Shown: piece after piece, positions 4,039 through 8,494 of the stretch
Numbering within the stretch: position 1 is the first letter of the stretch
Layout: every line of letters starts with the position of its first letter
From: Candidatus Jorgensenbacteria bacterium CG23_combo_of_CG06-09_8_20_14_all_54_14
GTDB lineage: Bacteria > Patescibacteriota > Minisyncoccia > UBA6257 > GWB1-50-10
Length of the DNA: 8,494 nt
Reading direction: 5' to 3'
NCBI GenBank assembly: GCA_002772205.1
Contig: PCRZ01000034.1
Location: 3,200-11,693 of the forward strand
Translations under genes and position numbers: made by a program
The notes under the pieces: model-generated
The model's database searches: none
The model's input: only the letters and a program-made list of their open reading frames with translations
Told to the model about the DNA's origin: nothing

Positions 4039-4701
4039 ATGGAAACGTTTGTTACGCAGGCACTCACACTTCTTCCCATTGCGGCACGGTGGGGAATTTT
4101 TGTTCTTGCGGTCTCTACGTATACGGCTCACCACACGGGCTGGCATTTTCCGGCGGTTTCCTACCGCCGCCTCGCCTCCATCCTCGCCGCGTTCTACGGC
4201 GGATACGCCGCGCTCCTCACCATCGGGCAGTACGCGCTTTGGAGCGGCGATTGGTGGGGGCGGCATTTTTTGAACACGCCGCTTGATGTTACGCTCCCCA
4301 TTCCGCTCGTGCACGCCTTCCCCGGGTTTTTCGGTGGCGCTCTCGGGTACTTTCTCTTTTATTCCTGGGGGCGGTTCTGGCTCGGCGCGGTGCTCGCCGT
4401 GGGAGTCGCGCTGCTTTTCTGGTGGTTCCTGCGGGTTTTGAAGCGGCATAACGAACGTTTCTTTGAGGAGAGCGAAACCGAATTGGGATTTCTCGCGGCG
4501 CTCATCGCTGGGTGGCCGCAGGTGCTCATATTTCTCGCCGTCACATTTTTGGCGGTCGTGCTGATTTCCATCGCGCGGATGCTGTTCTTCAAGAAATCAC
4601 TCACCACACTCGGACTCCCGTTCCTCATCGGGGCGTGTGCGGCGCTCGCGTTCGGCGGCGCGCTCGCGGCACTCCTTGGTGTAGGCGTGCTTATGGCGTA
4701 G
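4039..4701 (+). CDS. Polytopic membrane protein of unknown function
   Basis: This 220-residue protein has about six predicted membrane segments: roughly 8-27, 45-66, 88-108, 112-132, 155-180 and 190-217. The loop between segments two and three is rich in Trp and aromatic residues (ALWSGDWWGRHF, 66-77), and the loop after segment four is charged (LKRHNERFFEESETE, 134-148). I recognise no enzyme or transporter motif, so it is a hypothetical integral membrane protein. It starts 2 nt after the stop of the tRNA-binding protein gene and probably depends on that transcript; only GGGG (4019-4022) serves as a distant Shine-Dalgarno candidate. Its last 11 codons form the left edge of repeat B and recur, with only silent changes, at 1932-1964 behind the ATP-cone gene. 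There is no terminator before the repeat. Confidence 0.8.
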   Translation: METFVTQALTLLPIAARWGIFVLAVSTYTAHHTGWHFPAVSYRRLASILAAFYGGYAALLTIGQYALWSGDWWGRHFLNTPLDVTLPIPLVHAFPGFFGGALGYFLFYSWGRFWLGAVLAVGVALLFWWFLRVLKRHNERFFEESETELGFLAALIAGWPQVLIFLAVTFLAVVLISIARMLFFKKSLTTLGLPFLIGACAALAFGGALAALLGVGVLMA

Positions 4702-4707
4702 TACATT

Positions 4708-4755
4708 TGTAGCACCTCTTATAGCACCTCTTGTAGCACCTCTTGTAGCACCTCC
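4708..4755. repeat. 12-bp tandem repeat, 4 units (copy B)
   Basis: Units are TGTAGCACCTCT (4708-4719), TATAGCACCTCT (4720-4731), TGTAGCACCTCT (4732-4743) and TGTAGCACCTCC (4744-4755). Copy A has two units, so the array varies in number. On the minus strand it reads as repeated GGTGCTACAAG or GGTGCTATAAG, like the extended -10 elements of this window. Confidence 0.88.
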
Positions 4756-4775
4756 TATTTCCCCCACTTACAAAG

Positions 4776-4816
4776 TTTTCCCCACTTACAAAGCCATGGC
4801 TTTTTATCTGGGGAAA
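4776..4816. repeat. CCATGG-centred palindrome, degenerate (B1)
   Basis: It has the same intact left arm and drifted right arm as 2006-2046. A further lone half-site, TTTCCCCCACTTACAAAG, precedes it at 4758-4775. Confidence 0.75.
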
Positions 4817-4853
4817 CACCTCCTTTCCCTACGGGGAAACACCTCCTTTCCCC
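4811..4853. repeat. Two hairpins with CACCTCC loops
   Basis: GGGAAA (4811-4816) and TTTCCC (4824-4829) enclose CACCTCC (4817-4823); GGGGAAA (4833-4839) and TTTCCCC (4847-4853) enclose a second CACCTCC (4840-4846). The loop equals the anti-Shine-Dalgarno core of 16S rRNA; on the minus strand it reads GGAGGTG. The second 3' arm is shared with the palindrome 4847-4886, so the two folds exclude each other. Confidence 0.7.
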
Positions 4854-4886
4854 ACTTACAAAGCCATGGCTTTGTAAGTGGGGAAA
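4847..4886. repeat. CCATGG-centred perfect 40-bp palindrome (B2)
   Basis: The left arm TTTCCCCACTTACAAAGCC meets its exact complement at CCATGG (4864-4869). It is the longest perfect member of the family here. Confidence 0.93.
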
Positions 4887-4954
4887 ATACCTCCTACCGA
4901 TTCCTGTTCATCGGGTACGGTACCCACGCACCAGTCCGCCTTAGGCGTACGGTG

Positions 4955-5050
4955 CGGGGTTCCCTGCCTGCGCAGGCAGGCCTGCCTGCCGGTCCCGAGA
5001 CTCTCGATGAGAGTCCCGAGGACTCAAATCGGAGCAGGCAGGGAACCCCG
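4955..5050. repeat. 17-bp perfect inverted repeat with nested hairpins
   Basis: CGGGGTTCCCTGCCTGC (4955-4971) is exactly complementary to GCAGGCAGGGAACCCCG (5034-5050). The 62-nt loop holds GACTCTC/GAGAGTC (4999-5005 and 5009-5015) around GAT. Upstream, CGCACC and GGTGCG enclose CGCC-TTA-GGCG. Downstream, CCACAGG (5063-5069) and CCTGTGG (5076-5082) form another stem. There is no T-run. Confidence 0.75.
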
Positions 5051-5118
5051 AATAGAAAGAAGCCACAGGCATTATCCTGTGGAGCTTCACATTTTAGGAG
5101 AGACAGCGCGTAGCACTG

Positions 5119-5127
5119 TGGTACAAT
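5119..5127 (+). promoter_or_regulatory. Extended -10 promoter of the lamin-tail protein gene
   Basis: TGG (5119-5121) precedes TACAAT (5122-5127), in the same TGTGGTAC context as the promoters at 3544 and 3697. It ends 11 nt before ATG 5139, leaving a leader of about 4-5 nt. No clear -35. Confidence 0.65.
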
Positions 5128-5138
5128 AAAAAATTGTT

Positions 5139-6590
5139 ATGGAAGAGGACTTTATTGAGGTACCGGAGGGCGCAGACGGCTTTGACGCCGGCGCTGCGGA
5201 AAGGCGCAGCCGCTTCCTTATTCCAATTGCCGCCGCCCTCGCGGTGATTCTATTAGTGGGCGGGGCCTACGCGTTCGGGAGGTACGCTGGTGGCGGCTCA
5301 CCTTTGCTCCTCGCAAATATCTCTTCGCTTTTCAGAGAGACATTTTCGGGCGGGGTGGCTCCGATGACCTCTGGTGTCGGGGCTCCGACCTCCAGCAGGG
5401 GCGTCGGAGTTGAAATAATTCCCCTCGGCGGCGAACGCGAAATCCTGTTCTCTGGCGGCGGTGGGAGAACTGCATCCTCAGCAGTGCCGTCTCGTACCGC
5501 TCCCGCAGTGTCGCTTTGCGCTTTGCCCTCCGGCGCCGCACCATCGCATTCCGTCCTCATCAACGAGGTCGCATGGGCGGGCACCGCTTCCGACCAATCG
5601 GCTAAGGAGTGGATAGAGCTCATGAATCCCGGGAGCGCGGCGGTATCACTCGCGGGCTGGCAGCTCGTGAACAAGAGCGGCGGCATCCGCGTGGCATTCG
5701 GCGGCGCCCACGCCATTGAGGGAGAGGGTTATTTCCTCCTGGAGCGCAGGGATGACACCGCGGTGCCCGGCGTGCCGGCGGACGCGTTCTTTCAGAGTGC
5801 CATTAGGAATAGCGATGAGACGCTCACGCTCTTTGATGCGCAGTGCGGGTTGGTAGACGAGGTGAAGGCCGAGGAGGGGAGCGGTAAGCGGTGGCCTGCC
5901 GGCGAAGCGTATCCGAACTACCGCACCGCGGAGCGCGCGCCAGATCTTTCCTGGCACACGTACCAGGGGAGCGCGCGGAACGGACTTTTAGGAACGCCGA
6001 AGACCGAGAATTCGCTTCCGCCGTCTCCCGCGGCGTTACCAGCGAAACTTGCCGCAAGCACCGCGCCCACTTCCGCTCCATCTTCCACTGAGGCAGCTAC
6101 TCCTCCGCCTGTGTTGCTCTCTCCGTCCGGCACGGGACGCGTCATAATCAGCGAGGTGATGGCGGGGATGGACGGCGCCACCGACTATGAGTTTGTGGAA
6201 CTCTACAATGCGGATGAACACGCGGTGGATCTCACCGGCTGGTATGTGAAGAAACGGAGTTCTGCGGGAAAGGAATCTTCGCTCGTATCCGCAAATGCGG
6301 CGGATCCATCGGCCAGCCTGGAGGGGAAAACCATAGAAACGGGTCACTACCTGCTTCTTGCAAACAGCAACGGCTACACCGGCGCGGTGGCGGCTGATGT
6401 GCGCTGGCCAAAATCCTACACGCTTGCGTACACGAACAACGCGGTGGTTTTGTACAACGCAGCGGGGGAGAAGGTGGATGAAGTCGCGTGGACCGAAATC
6501 CCGAAGGGTTCCAGCTACGCGCGGATGCCGATAAATGGTTCCACTTTTTCAATTCAAACCACTCCCACACCGCAGAACGCCGCTCGGTAA
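5139..6590 (+). CDS. Membrane-anchored protein with two lamin-tail domains
   Basis: The 483-residue protein has a short acidic cytoplasmic N-terminus, one membrane anchor (about 25-47, LIPIAAALAVILLVGGAYAF) with no signal peptidase site evident, and a low-complexity stalk. Two lamin-tail domains (PF00932 type) follow. The first (about 137-285) begins SVLINEVAWAGT with EWIELMNP and LAGWQLVN; the second (about 332-478) begins RVIISEVMAG with YEFVELYN and VDLTGWYV. A Pro/Ser/Thr/Ala linker (about 291-332) joins them. Bacterial lamin-tail domains occur on surface proteins, nucleases and hydrolases. No catalytic domain accompanies them here, so a structural or binding role outside the membrane is likely. 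It is transcribed alone from 5119-5127, with no Shine-Dalgarno site and a very short leader. Fold and topology are well supported; the ligand is unknown. Confidence 0.88.
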   Translation: MEEDFIEVPEGADGFDAGAAERRSRFLIPIAAALAVILLVGGAYAFGRYAGGGSPLLLANISSLFRETFSGGVAPMTSGVGAPTSSRGVGVEIIPLGGEREILFSGGGGRTASSAVPSRTAPAVSLCALPSGAAPSHSVLINEVAWAGTASDQSAKEWIELMNPGSAAVSLAGWQLVNKSGGIRVAFGGAHAIEGEGYFLLERRDDTAVPGVPADAFFQSAIRNSDETLTLFDAQCGLVDEVKAEEGSGKRWPAGEAYPNYRTAERAPDLSWHTYQGSARNGLLGTPKTENSLPPSPAALPAKLAASTAPTSAPSSTEAATPPPVLLSPSGTGRVIISEVMAGMDGATDYEFVELYNADEHAVDLTGWYVKKRSSAGKESSLVSANAADPSASLEGKTIETGHYLLLANSNGYTGAVAADVRWPKSYTLAYTNNAVVLYNAAGEKVDEVAWTEIPKGSSYARMPINGSTFSIQTTPTPQNAAR

Positions 6591-6623
6591 CGGTCCGCTG
6601 TTTTCTCCCACCCCCTACCTTCT

Positions 6624-6629
6624 TATATT
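6624..6629 (+). promoter_or_regulatory. Possible -10 in front of the 36-bp palindrome
   Basis: TATATT (6624-6629) matches the consensus in 5 of 6 positions. Transcription would begin near 6636, exactly at the left edge of the palindrome 6637-6672, which would then be an operator at the start site or a 5' hairpin. No TGn extension or -35 is seen. A second candidate, TGTTACACT (6752-6760), would start transcription inside the Shine-Dalgarno site and is less likely. Confidence 0.35.
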
Positions 6630-6636
6630 ATCCTTC

Positions 6637-6672
6637 TTATGTCCTATTGGACGGCCGTCCAATAGGACATAA
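6637..6672. repeat. Perfect 36-bp palindrome
   Basis: TTATGTCCTATTGGACGG (6637-6654) is followed at once by its exact complement (6655-6672), with no loop. Flanking CCCCCTA (from 6611) and TAGGGGG (6676-6682) could extend the symmetry. It has no T-run on either strand and is unrelated in sequence to the CCATGG palindromes. Confidence 0.92.
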
Positions 6673-6775
6673 AGATAGGGGGGTTCTGCGAATTTCCGGT
6701 TTTCCACGTTTTTCCCGCGCTTTTTGCGCTCCTGCGCCGTTCCCACATTTTTGTTACACTTCTCAGGAGGTTTTT

Positions 6776-6901
6776 ATGTGCATGAGAAAAACTTCCGCGA
6801 TTTATCAAAGATTACCAGAGATACCAGATACGTACTTCATGCGGGACGCGCGGCATTCTCGTAGGGCGAACGAAAAAACCGCCCGAGAATACGAACTATG
6901 A
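6776..6901 (+). CDS. 41-residue basic protein, translationally coupled to ThpR-like gene
   Basis: The ORF encodes 41 residues (MCMRKTSAIYQRLPEIPDTY, then a tail rich in Arg and Glu). There is no membrane helix, Cys motif or family I recognise. It is supported by the best Shine-Dalgarno site in the window, AGGAGG (6765-6770), 5 nt before the ATG, and by its ATGA overlap (6898-6901) with the next start, typical of coupled translation. Its sequence, with several Arg/Lys and Glu residues, suggests a small soluble, perhaps RNA- or protein-binding, factor. It may also be a leader cistron whose main job is to deliver ribosomes to the downstream gene, which lacks its own Shine-Dalgarno site. Confidence 0.68.
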   Translation: MCMRKTSAIYQRLPEIPDTYFMRDARHSRRANEKTAREYEL

Positions 6902-7458
6902 GAGTATTTGTCGCCATTCCCATTCCCGAGGATTTACAGGGTGAAATCCTCGCGTGGGAGGAAAAATGTCGCGGACTTCCCGTACGTTGGCTCAAGGGAA
7001 AGAATCTACACGTGACCCTTGTCCCTCCGTGGGAGGAGGAAGCGGCACGGGTGCCGGAGGTACTCTCTCGCATGGGTGAGGCGGTGCATATTCTCAAAGA
7101 TTCGCTCACACTTTCTTTCTCGCGCGTGCGGTTCGGGCCTGACCCGCAGCGTCCGCGCCTCATCTGGGCGGAAGGGGAGACGCCGCGGGCGCTTGCGGTG
7201 CTCGCGCGGGAACTTCATGGAAGGTTGGGAATGGCGCCGGAGCAACGTTCGTTCCGGCTCCACCTGACCCTTGCCCGCTTCCGGCCGGAGGATTTTGCAT
7301 CATTCCCGCGGCGCGATTTGGATGAGTGGGTATCGTGGCGCATGGAAGCCAAGGCGGTCGTGCTCATGCAATCACGTCTCCTCCGCGGGGGCGCGGAGTA
7401 CGAGGTGCTGGGGGAGACACCTTTCTCTTCCCGTTTCTCTTCCCGTGGCGGGCGGTAG
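6898..7458 (+). CDS. thpR: RNA 2',3'-cyclic phosphodiesterase (2'-5' RNA ligase family)
   Basis: The 186-residue protein is a 2H phosphoesterase. Its two HxTx signatures are HVTL (38-41) and HLTL (122-125), spaced as usual in LigT/ThpR. The N-terminal MRVFVAIPIPEDLQ (1-14) and WLKGKNLHVTLVPP (31-44) are typical. The known family activity opens RNA 2',3'-cyclic phosphates to 2'-phosphomonoesters, with reversible 2'-5' ligation in vitro; the physiological substrate is uncertain. Start ATG 6898 overlaps the stop of the 41-residue gene by ATGA, and no separate Shine-Dalgarno site is seen, so translation is probably coupled. The last codons and the TAG stop (7456-7458) fall in the left edge of repeat copy C, so the C-terminal SSRGGR may be partly repeat-derived. 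Family identity is secure. Confidence 0.92.
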   Translation: MRVFVAIPIPEDLQGEILAWEEKCRGLPVRWLKGKNLHVTLVPPWEEEAARVPEVLSRMGEAVHILKDSLTLSFSRVRFGPDPQRPRLIWAEGETPRALAVLARELHGRLGMAPEQRSFRLHLTLARFRPEDFASFPRRDLDEWVSWRMEAKAVVLMQSRLLRGGAEYEVLGETPFSSRFSSRGGR

Positions 7459-7504
7459 GAGGTGTTTCCCCAGTTACAAAGCCATGGCTTTGTAAGTGGG
7501 GAAA
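7452..7504. repeat. CCATGG palindrome copy C (inverted relative to A and B)
   Basis: GCGGTAGGAGGTGTTTCCCC (7452-7471) is the reverse complement of the sequence to the right of palindrome A2, apart from one base. The palindrome itself spans 7465-7504 (centre CCATGG 7482-7487), with one mismatched pair (7473/7496). AGGAGGTG (7457-7464) is the CACCTCCT element in opposite orientation. The repeat supplies the stop codon of the upstream ThpR-like gene and leads directly into the next promoter. Confidence 0.88.
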
Positions 7505-7519
7505 GTGTGGTGCTATAAT
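7490..7519 (+). promoter_or_regulatory. Promoter of the PaaX/Cas2-like gene, built into palindrome C
   Basis: TGC (7511-7513) precedes a perfect TATAAT (7514-7519). The palindrome's right arm supplies TTGTAA (7490-7495), 4 of 6 for a -35, with an 18-nt spacer. The start codon GTG 7526 is 6 nt after the hexamer. Because the palindrome covers roughly -22 to -61, a protein bound there could block or recruit polymerase. Confidence 0.75.
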
Positions 7520-7525
7520 AGTTTA

Positions 7526-8104
7526 GTGGCGAAGTTGATAATAAGGAGGAACTCAAGGCCGTATCAAATTCTCAAGCATCTCGCGTGGGGCTCCGGCGTG
7601 CTGCTGGTTTCAATCATTTCACCTTTAGGTGGGGCGCAACTCGTACGAGCGGGGATCAAGTCCTACTTGAGGAAGAAACGTTTTGAGAGGGACAAGTTTC
7701 TCCGCGATCTTAAAAAACTGCAGGAAAGGGATTTAGCGGACTACCGGGAATTGGACGATGGGAGCGTTGAGGTAACCATCACCAAACGTGGAAGGACACA
7801 GATGCTGAAGTACCGGTTGGACGACATGTGCCTGAAGCGGCCGCCGCATTGGGATGGGAAATGGCGCCTCATCGTGTTTGATGTTCCTCATTCCCACAAG
7901 CAGGCGCGTGATGCGCTCCGGCGGAAGCTTTTGGATTTGAGATTTTACCCGCTCCAGAAAAGCGTATTTATCACGCCCTATCCCTGCGAGAAGGAGATTG
8001 ATTTCATCGCATCGGTGTTCGGCGTGGGAAGGTATCTGCTCATTTTGTACGCGACCCACTTTGAGGGAGAGGAGAAACTGAAGCACTACTTTGGTGTGCG
8101 GTAG
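7526..8104 (+). CDS. PaaX-like regulator with Cas2-like domain
   Basis: The 192-residue protein has a basic N-terminal helical region resembling a winged helix (about 8-95, ending in KKLQERDLADY and VEVTITKRGR), then a Cas2-like ferredoxin fold: WRLIVFDVP (113-121), ARDALRRKLLDLRFYPLQKSVFITPYPC (127-154), and YLLILYA (170-176). This is the arrangement of PaaX-family repressors, and CPR members are often labelled Cas2. D119 matches the Cas2 catalytic position, but no CRISPR array or other cas gene is present, so transcription control is more likely. GTG 7526 is chosen over GTG 7496, since the extra residues would lie within palindrome and -10. The GTG is 6 nt after TATAAT, so the mRNA is probably leaderless. 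The palindrome before it is a natural candidate operator; this is inference. Confidence 0.8.
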   Translation: MAKLIIRRNSRPYQILKHLAWGSGVLLVSIISPLGGAQLVRAGIKSYLRKKRFERDKFLRDLKKLQERDLADYRELDDGSVEVTITKRGRTQMLKYRLDDMCLKRPPHWDGKWRLIVFDVPHSHKQARDALRRKLLDLRFYPLQKSVFITPYPCEKEIDFIASVFGVGRYLLILYATHFEGEEKLKHYFGVR

Positions 8105-8125
8105 GCAGCGGTTGGCAAAGACCTA

Positions 8126-8165
8126 TTTCCCCAGTTACAAAGCCATGGCGTAGTAAGTGGGGAAA
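8126..8165. repeat. CCATGG palindrome copy D (degenerate)
   Basis: The left arm TTTCCCCAGTTACAAAGCC is intact and shares the C-type G at position 8134; the right arm is changed (GGCGTAGTAAGTGGGGAAA). The following TGTGGTGCTGTTGG (8167-8180) looks like the copy C promoter with its -10 destroyed (TGTTGG for TATAAT). It lies between convergent genes. Confidence 0.8.
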
Positions 8166-8178
8166 ATGTGGTGCTGTT

Positions 8179-8216
8179 GGGGGACGGGAGGGGAAACGGG
8201 ATGGGACGGGAAGGGG
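8179..8216 (+). other. Seven-run G-tract, probable G-quadruplex motif
   Basis: Seven runs of 3-5 G occur at 8179-8183, 8186-8188, 8190-8193, 8198-8200, 8203-8205, 8208-8210 and 8213-8216, separated by 1-4 nt (AC, A, AAAC, AT, AC, AA). This more than meets the usual four-run pattern. It ends 2 nt before the stop codon of the minus-strand gene and would lie in the 3' RNA of the PaaX/Cas2-like transcript. Confidence 0.7.
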
Positions 8217-8217
8217 A

Positions 8218-8494
8218 TTAGTTCGCTCCGGGGCCCTTCAGCCGTTTGCTTATTTCCTCAAGCTTGGTGCGTATCTCGTGTAGCTCCCGGTGGAGCTCTA
8301 TGATGATATTGGTTTCCGTCTGCACCTCCGCTTCCGTTTTCTCCGTGAGTTTCTTTTCGTGTTTCAAGCCGGAGACCACAATGGTTTCCCCTATGAAGAA
8401 GGAAACGAAGAGGCCGGTGGCGAGCAGAACCACGGCGCTTATGAGGATGGACATGGGGCCGGTGAGGAATGGGAAAAGATCGGCGGTGTGCCAG
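8218..8494 (-). CDS. Membrane protein with C-terminal coiled coil, partial (5' end outside window)
   Basis: The minus-strand frame is open from the window edge to the TAA at 8218-8220. It reads WHTADLFPFLTGPMSILISA, then a continuous hydrophobic helix (VVLLATGLFVSFFIG), then a charged heptad-rich tail (EKKLTEKTEAEVQTE, IIIELHRELHEIRTKLEEIS) predicted to form a coiled coil, ending KGPGAN. An ATG at 8454 exists, but the frame continues without a stop upstream and the residues before it fit the membrane region, so the true start is probably beyond 8494. I do not recognise the family with confidence; the tail is reminiscent of DUF1003-like proteins, but key residues are not visible. It converges on the PaaX/Cas2-like gene, with palindrome D and the G-tract between them. 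Confidence 0.65.
   Translation of the reverse strand, partial: WHTADLFPFLTGPMSILISAVVLLATGLFVSFFIGETIVVSGLKHEKKLTEKTEAEVQTETNIIIELHRELHEIRTKLEEISKRLKGPGAN

Larger units (their letters stand above)
4669..5090. repeat. Long intergenic repeat, copy B
   Basis: This 422-bp stretch matches copy A (1932-2267) from the end of the membrane protein gene to GTGGAGCTTCAC (5079-5090). It is the fuller copy, with four 12-bp units, an extra palindrome half-site (4758-4775), two CACCTCC-loop hairpins, palindromes at 4776-4816 and 4847-4886, and a 17-bp inverted repeat (4955-5050) enclosing a further hairpin. No supported gene lies inside. Single-base indels against copy A (for example the A-run at 4884-4887) shift every reading frame, so it is not under coding selection. 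Confidence 0.87.

Noticed and set aside
4039..4051. Shared 13-nt gene start with 3315-3327 as a sign of homology
   Set aside because: ATGGAAACGTTTG is identical, but the proteins diverge at once after METF. A match of this length can arise by chance in a window of this size.
3640..4449. 269-codon minus-strand ORF
   Set aside because: It lies antisense to the clearly recognisable tRNA-binding protein and membrane protein genes and has no family features; it is a shadow of GC-rich codon use.
6637..6672. Rho-independent terminator for the lamin-tail gene
   Set aside because: There is no T-run after the palindrome on either strand and no loop; another role is more likely.
7457..7495. Shine-Dalgarno AGGAGGTG driving the ATG at 7484
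   Set aside because: The spacing is about 20 nt and the frame ends after three codons (ATG GCT TTG TAA). The AGGAGG is part of the repeat.
7496..7525. Earlier GTG start for the PaaX/Cas2-like gene
   Set aside because: The added codons would lie over the palindrome arm and the TATAAT box, upstream of the predicted transcription start.
7526..8104. Cas2 of a CRISPR system
   Set aside because: The ferredoxin domain is Cas2-like, but the N-terminal winged-helix-like part fits PaaX, and there is no repeat-spacer array or other cas gene in the window.

Overview
The window is about 8.5 kb of compact, GC-rich bacterial DNA read with the standard bacterial code (TGA acts as stop). The gene set points to Candidate Phyla Radiation (Patescibacteria), probably a Parcubacteria-like lineage of fairly high GC: a PaaX/Cas2-like protein of the type often mislabelled Cas2, a membrane-anchored double lamin-tail protein, a free-standing ATP-cone, a lone EMAPII-type tRNA-binding protein, a small DUF378 protein and a bacterial RRM protein with an RGG tail. 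No rRNA, tRNA, transposase or CRISPR array was found. The lineage call is inference from gene content.

Layout. 1-1947: a nucleotide-metabolism block of dCMP deaminase, a P-loop (d)NMP-kinase-like protein overlapping it by 14 nt, a zincin metallopeptidase, then a separately promoted ATP-cone protein. 1932-2267: intergenic repeat copy A. 2277-2959: DUF378 membrane protein and RRM protein, closed by a strong terminator at 2995-3026. 3030-3712: mostly non-coding, with hairpins, a probable 27-residue membrane peptide (3315-3398), a doubtful 25-codon ORF (3559-3636) and two promoters sharing a 14-nt core. 3713-4701: tRNA-binding protein and a polytopic membrane protein, 2 nt apart. 4669-5090: repeat copy B. 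5139-6590: lamin-tail surface protein. 6591-6775: a perfect 36-bp palindrome in a non-coding gap. 6776-7458: a 41-residue protein overlapping a ThpR-type RNA 2',3'-cyclic phosphodiesterase by ATGA. 7452-8104: palindrome C, a clear promoter and the PaaX/Cas2-like gene. 8126-8216: palindrome D and a seven-run G-tract between convergent genes. 8218-8494: 3' part of a minus-strand membrane protein that runs off the window.

Two themes link the region. Most promoters here have an extended -10 (TGn then TATAAT-like) in a shared GGTGC/TGTGG context with no good -35, and several place the start codon only 6-7 nt after the hexamer, which predicts leaderless mRNAs. Second, a repeat family built on a CCATGG-centred palindrome (arms CCCCACTTACAAAGCC and its complement) occurs in at least four places. 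At copy C it lies directly on the -35 side of the PaaX/Cas2-like promoter. Copies A and B are parts of one large duplicated module that also carries 12-bp tandem repeats, hairpins exposing CACCTCC (the anti-Shine-Dalgarno core) in their loops, and the last codons of the 220-residue membrane protein gene. This palindrome/promoter family, and its possible link to the regulator gene behind copy C, is the best candidate here for an undescribed system.
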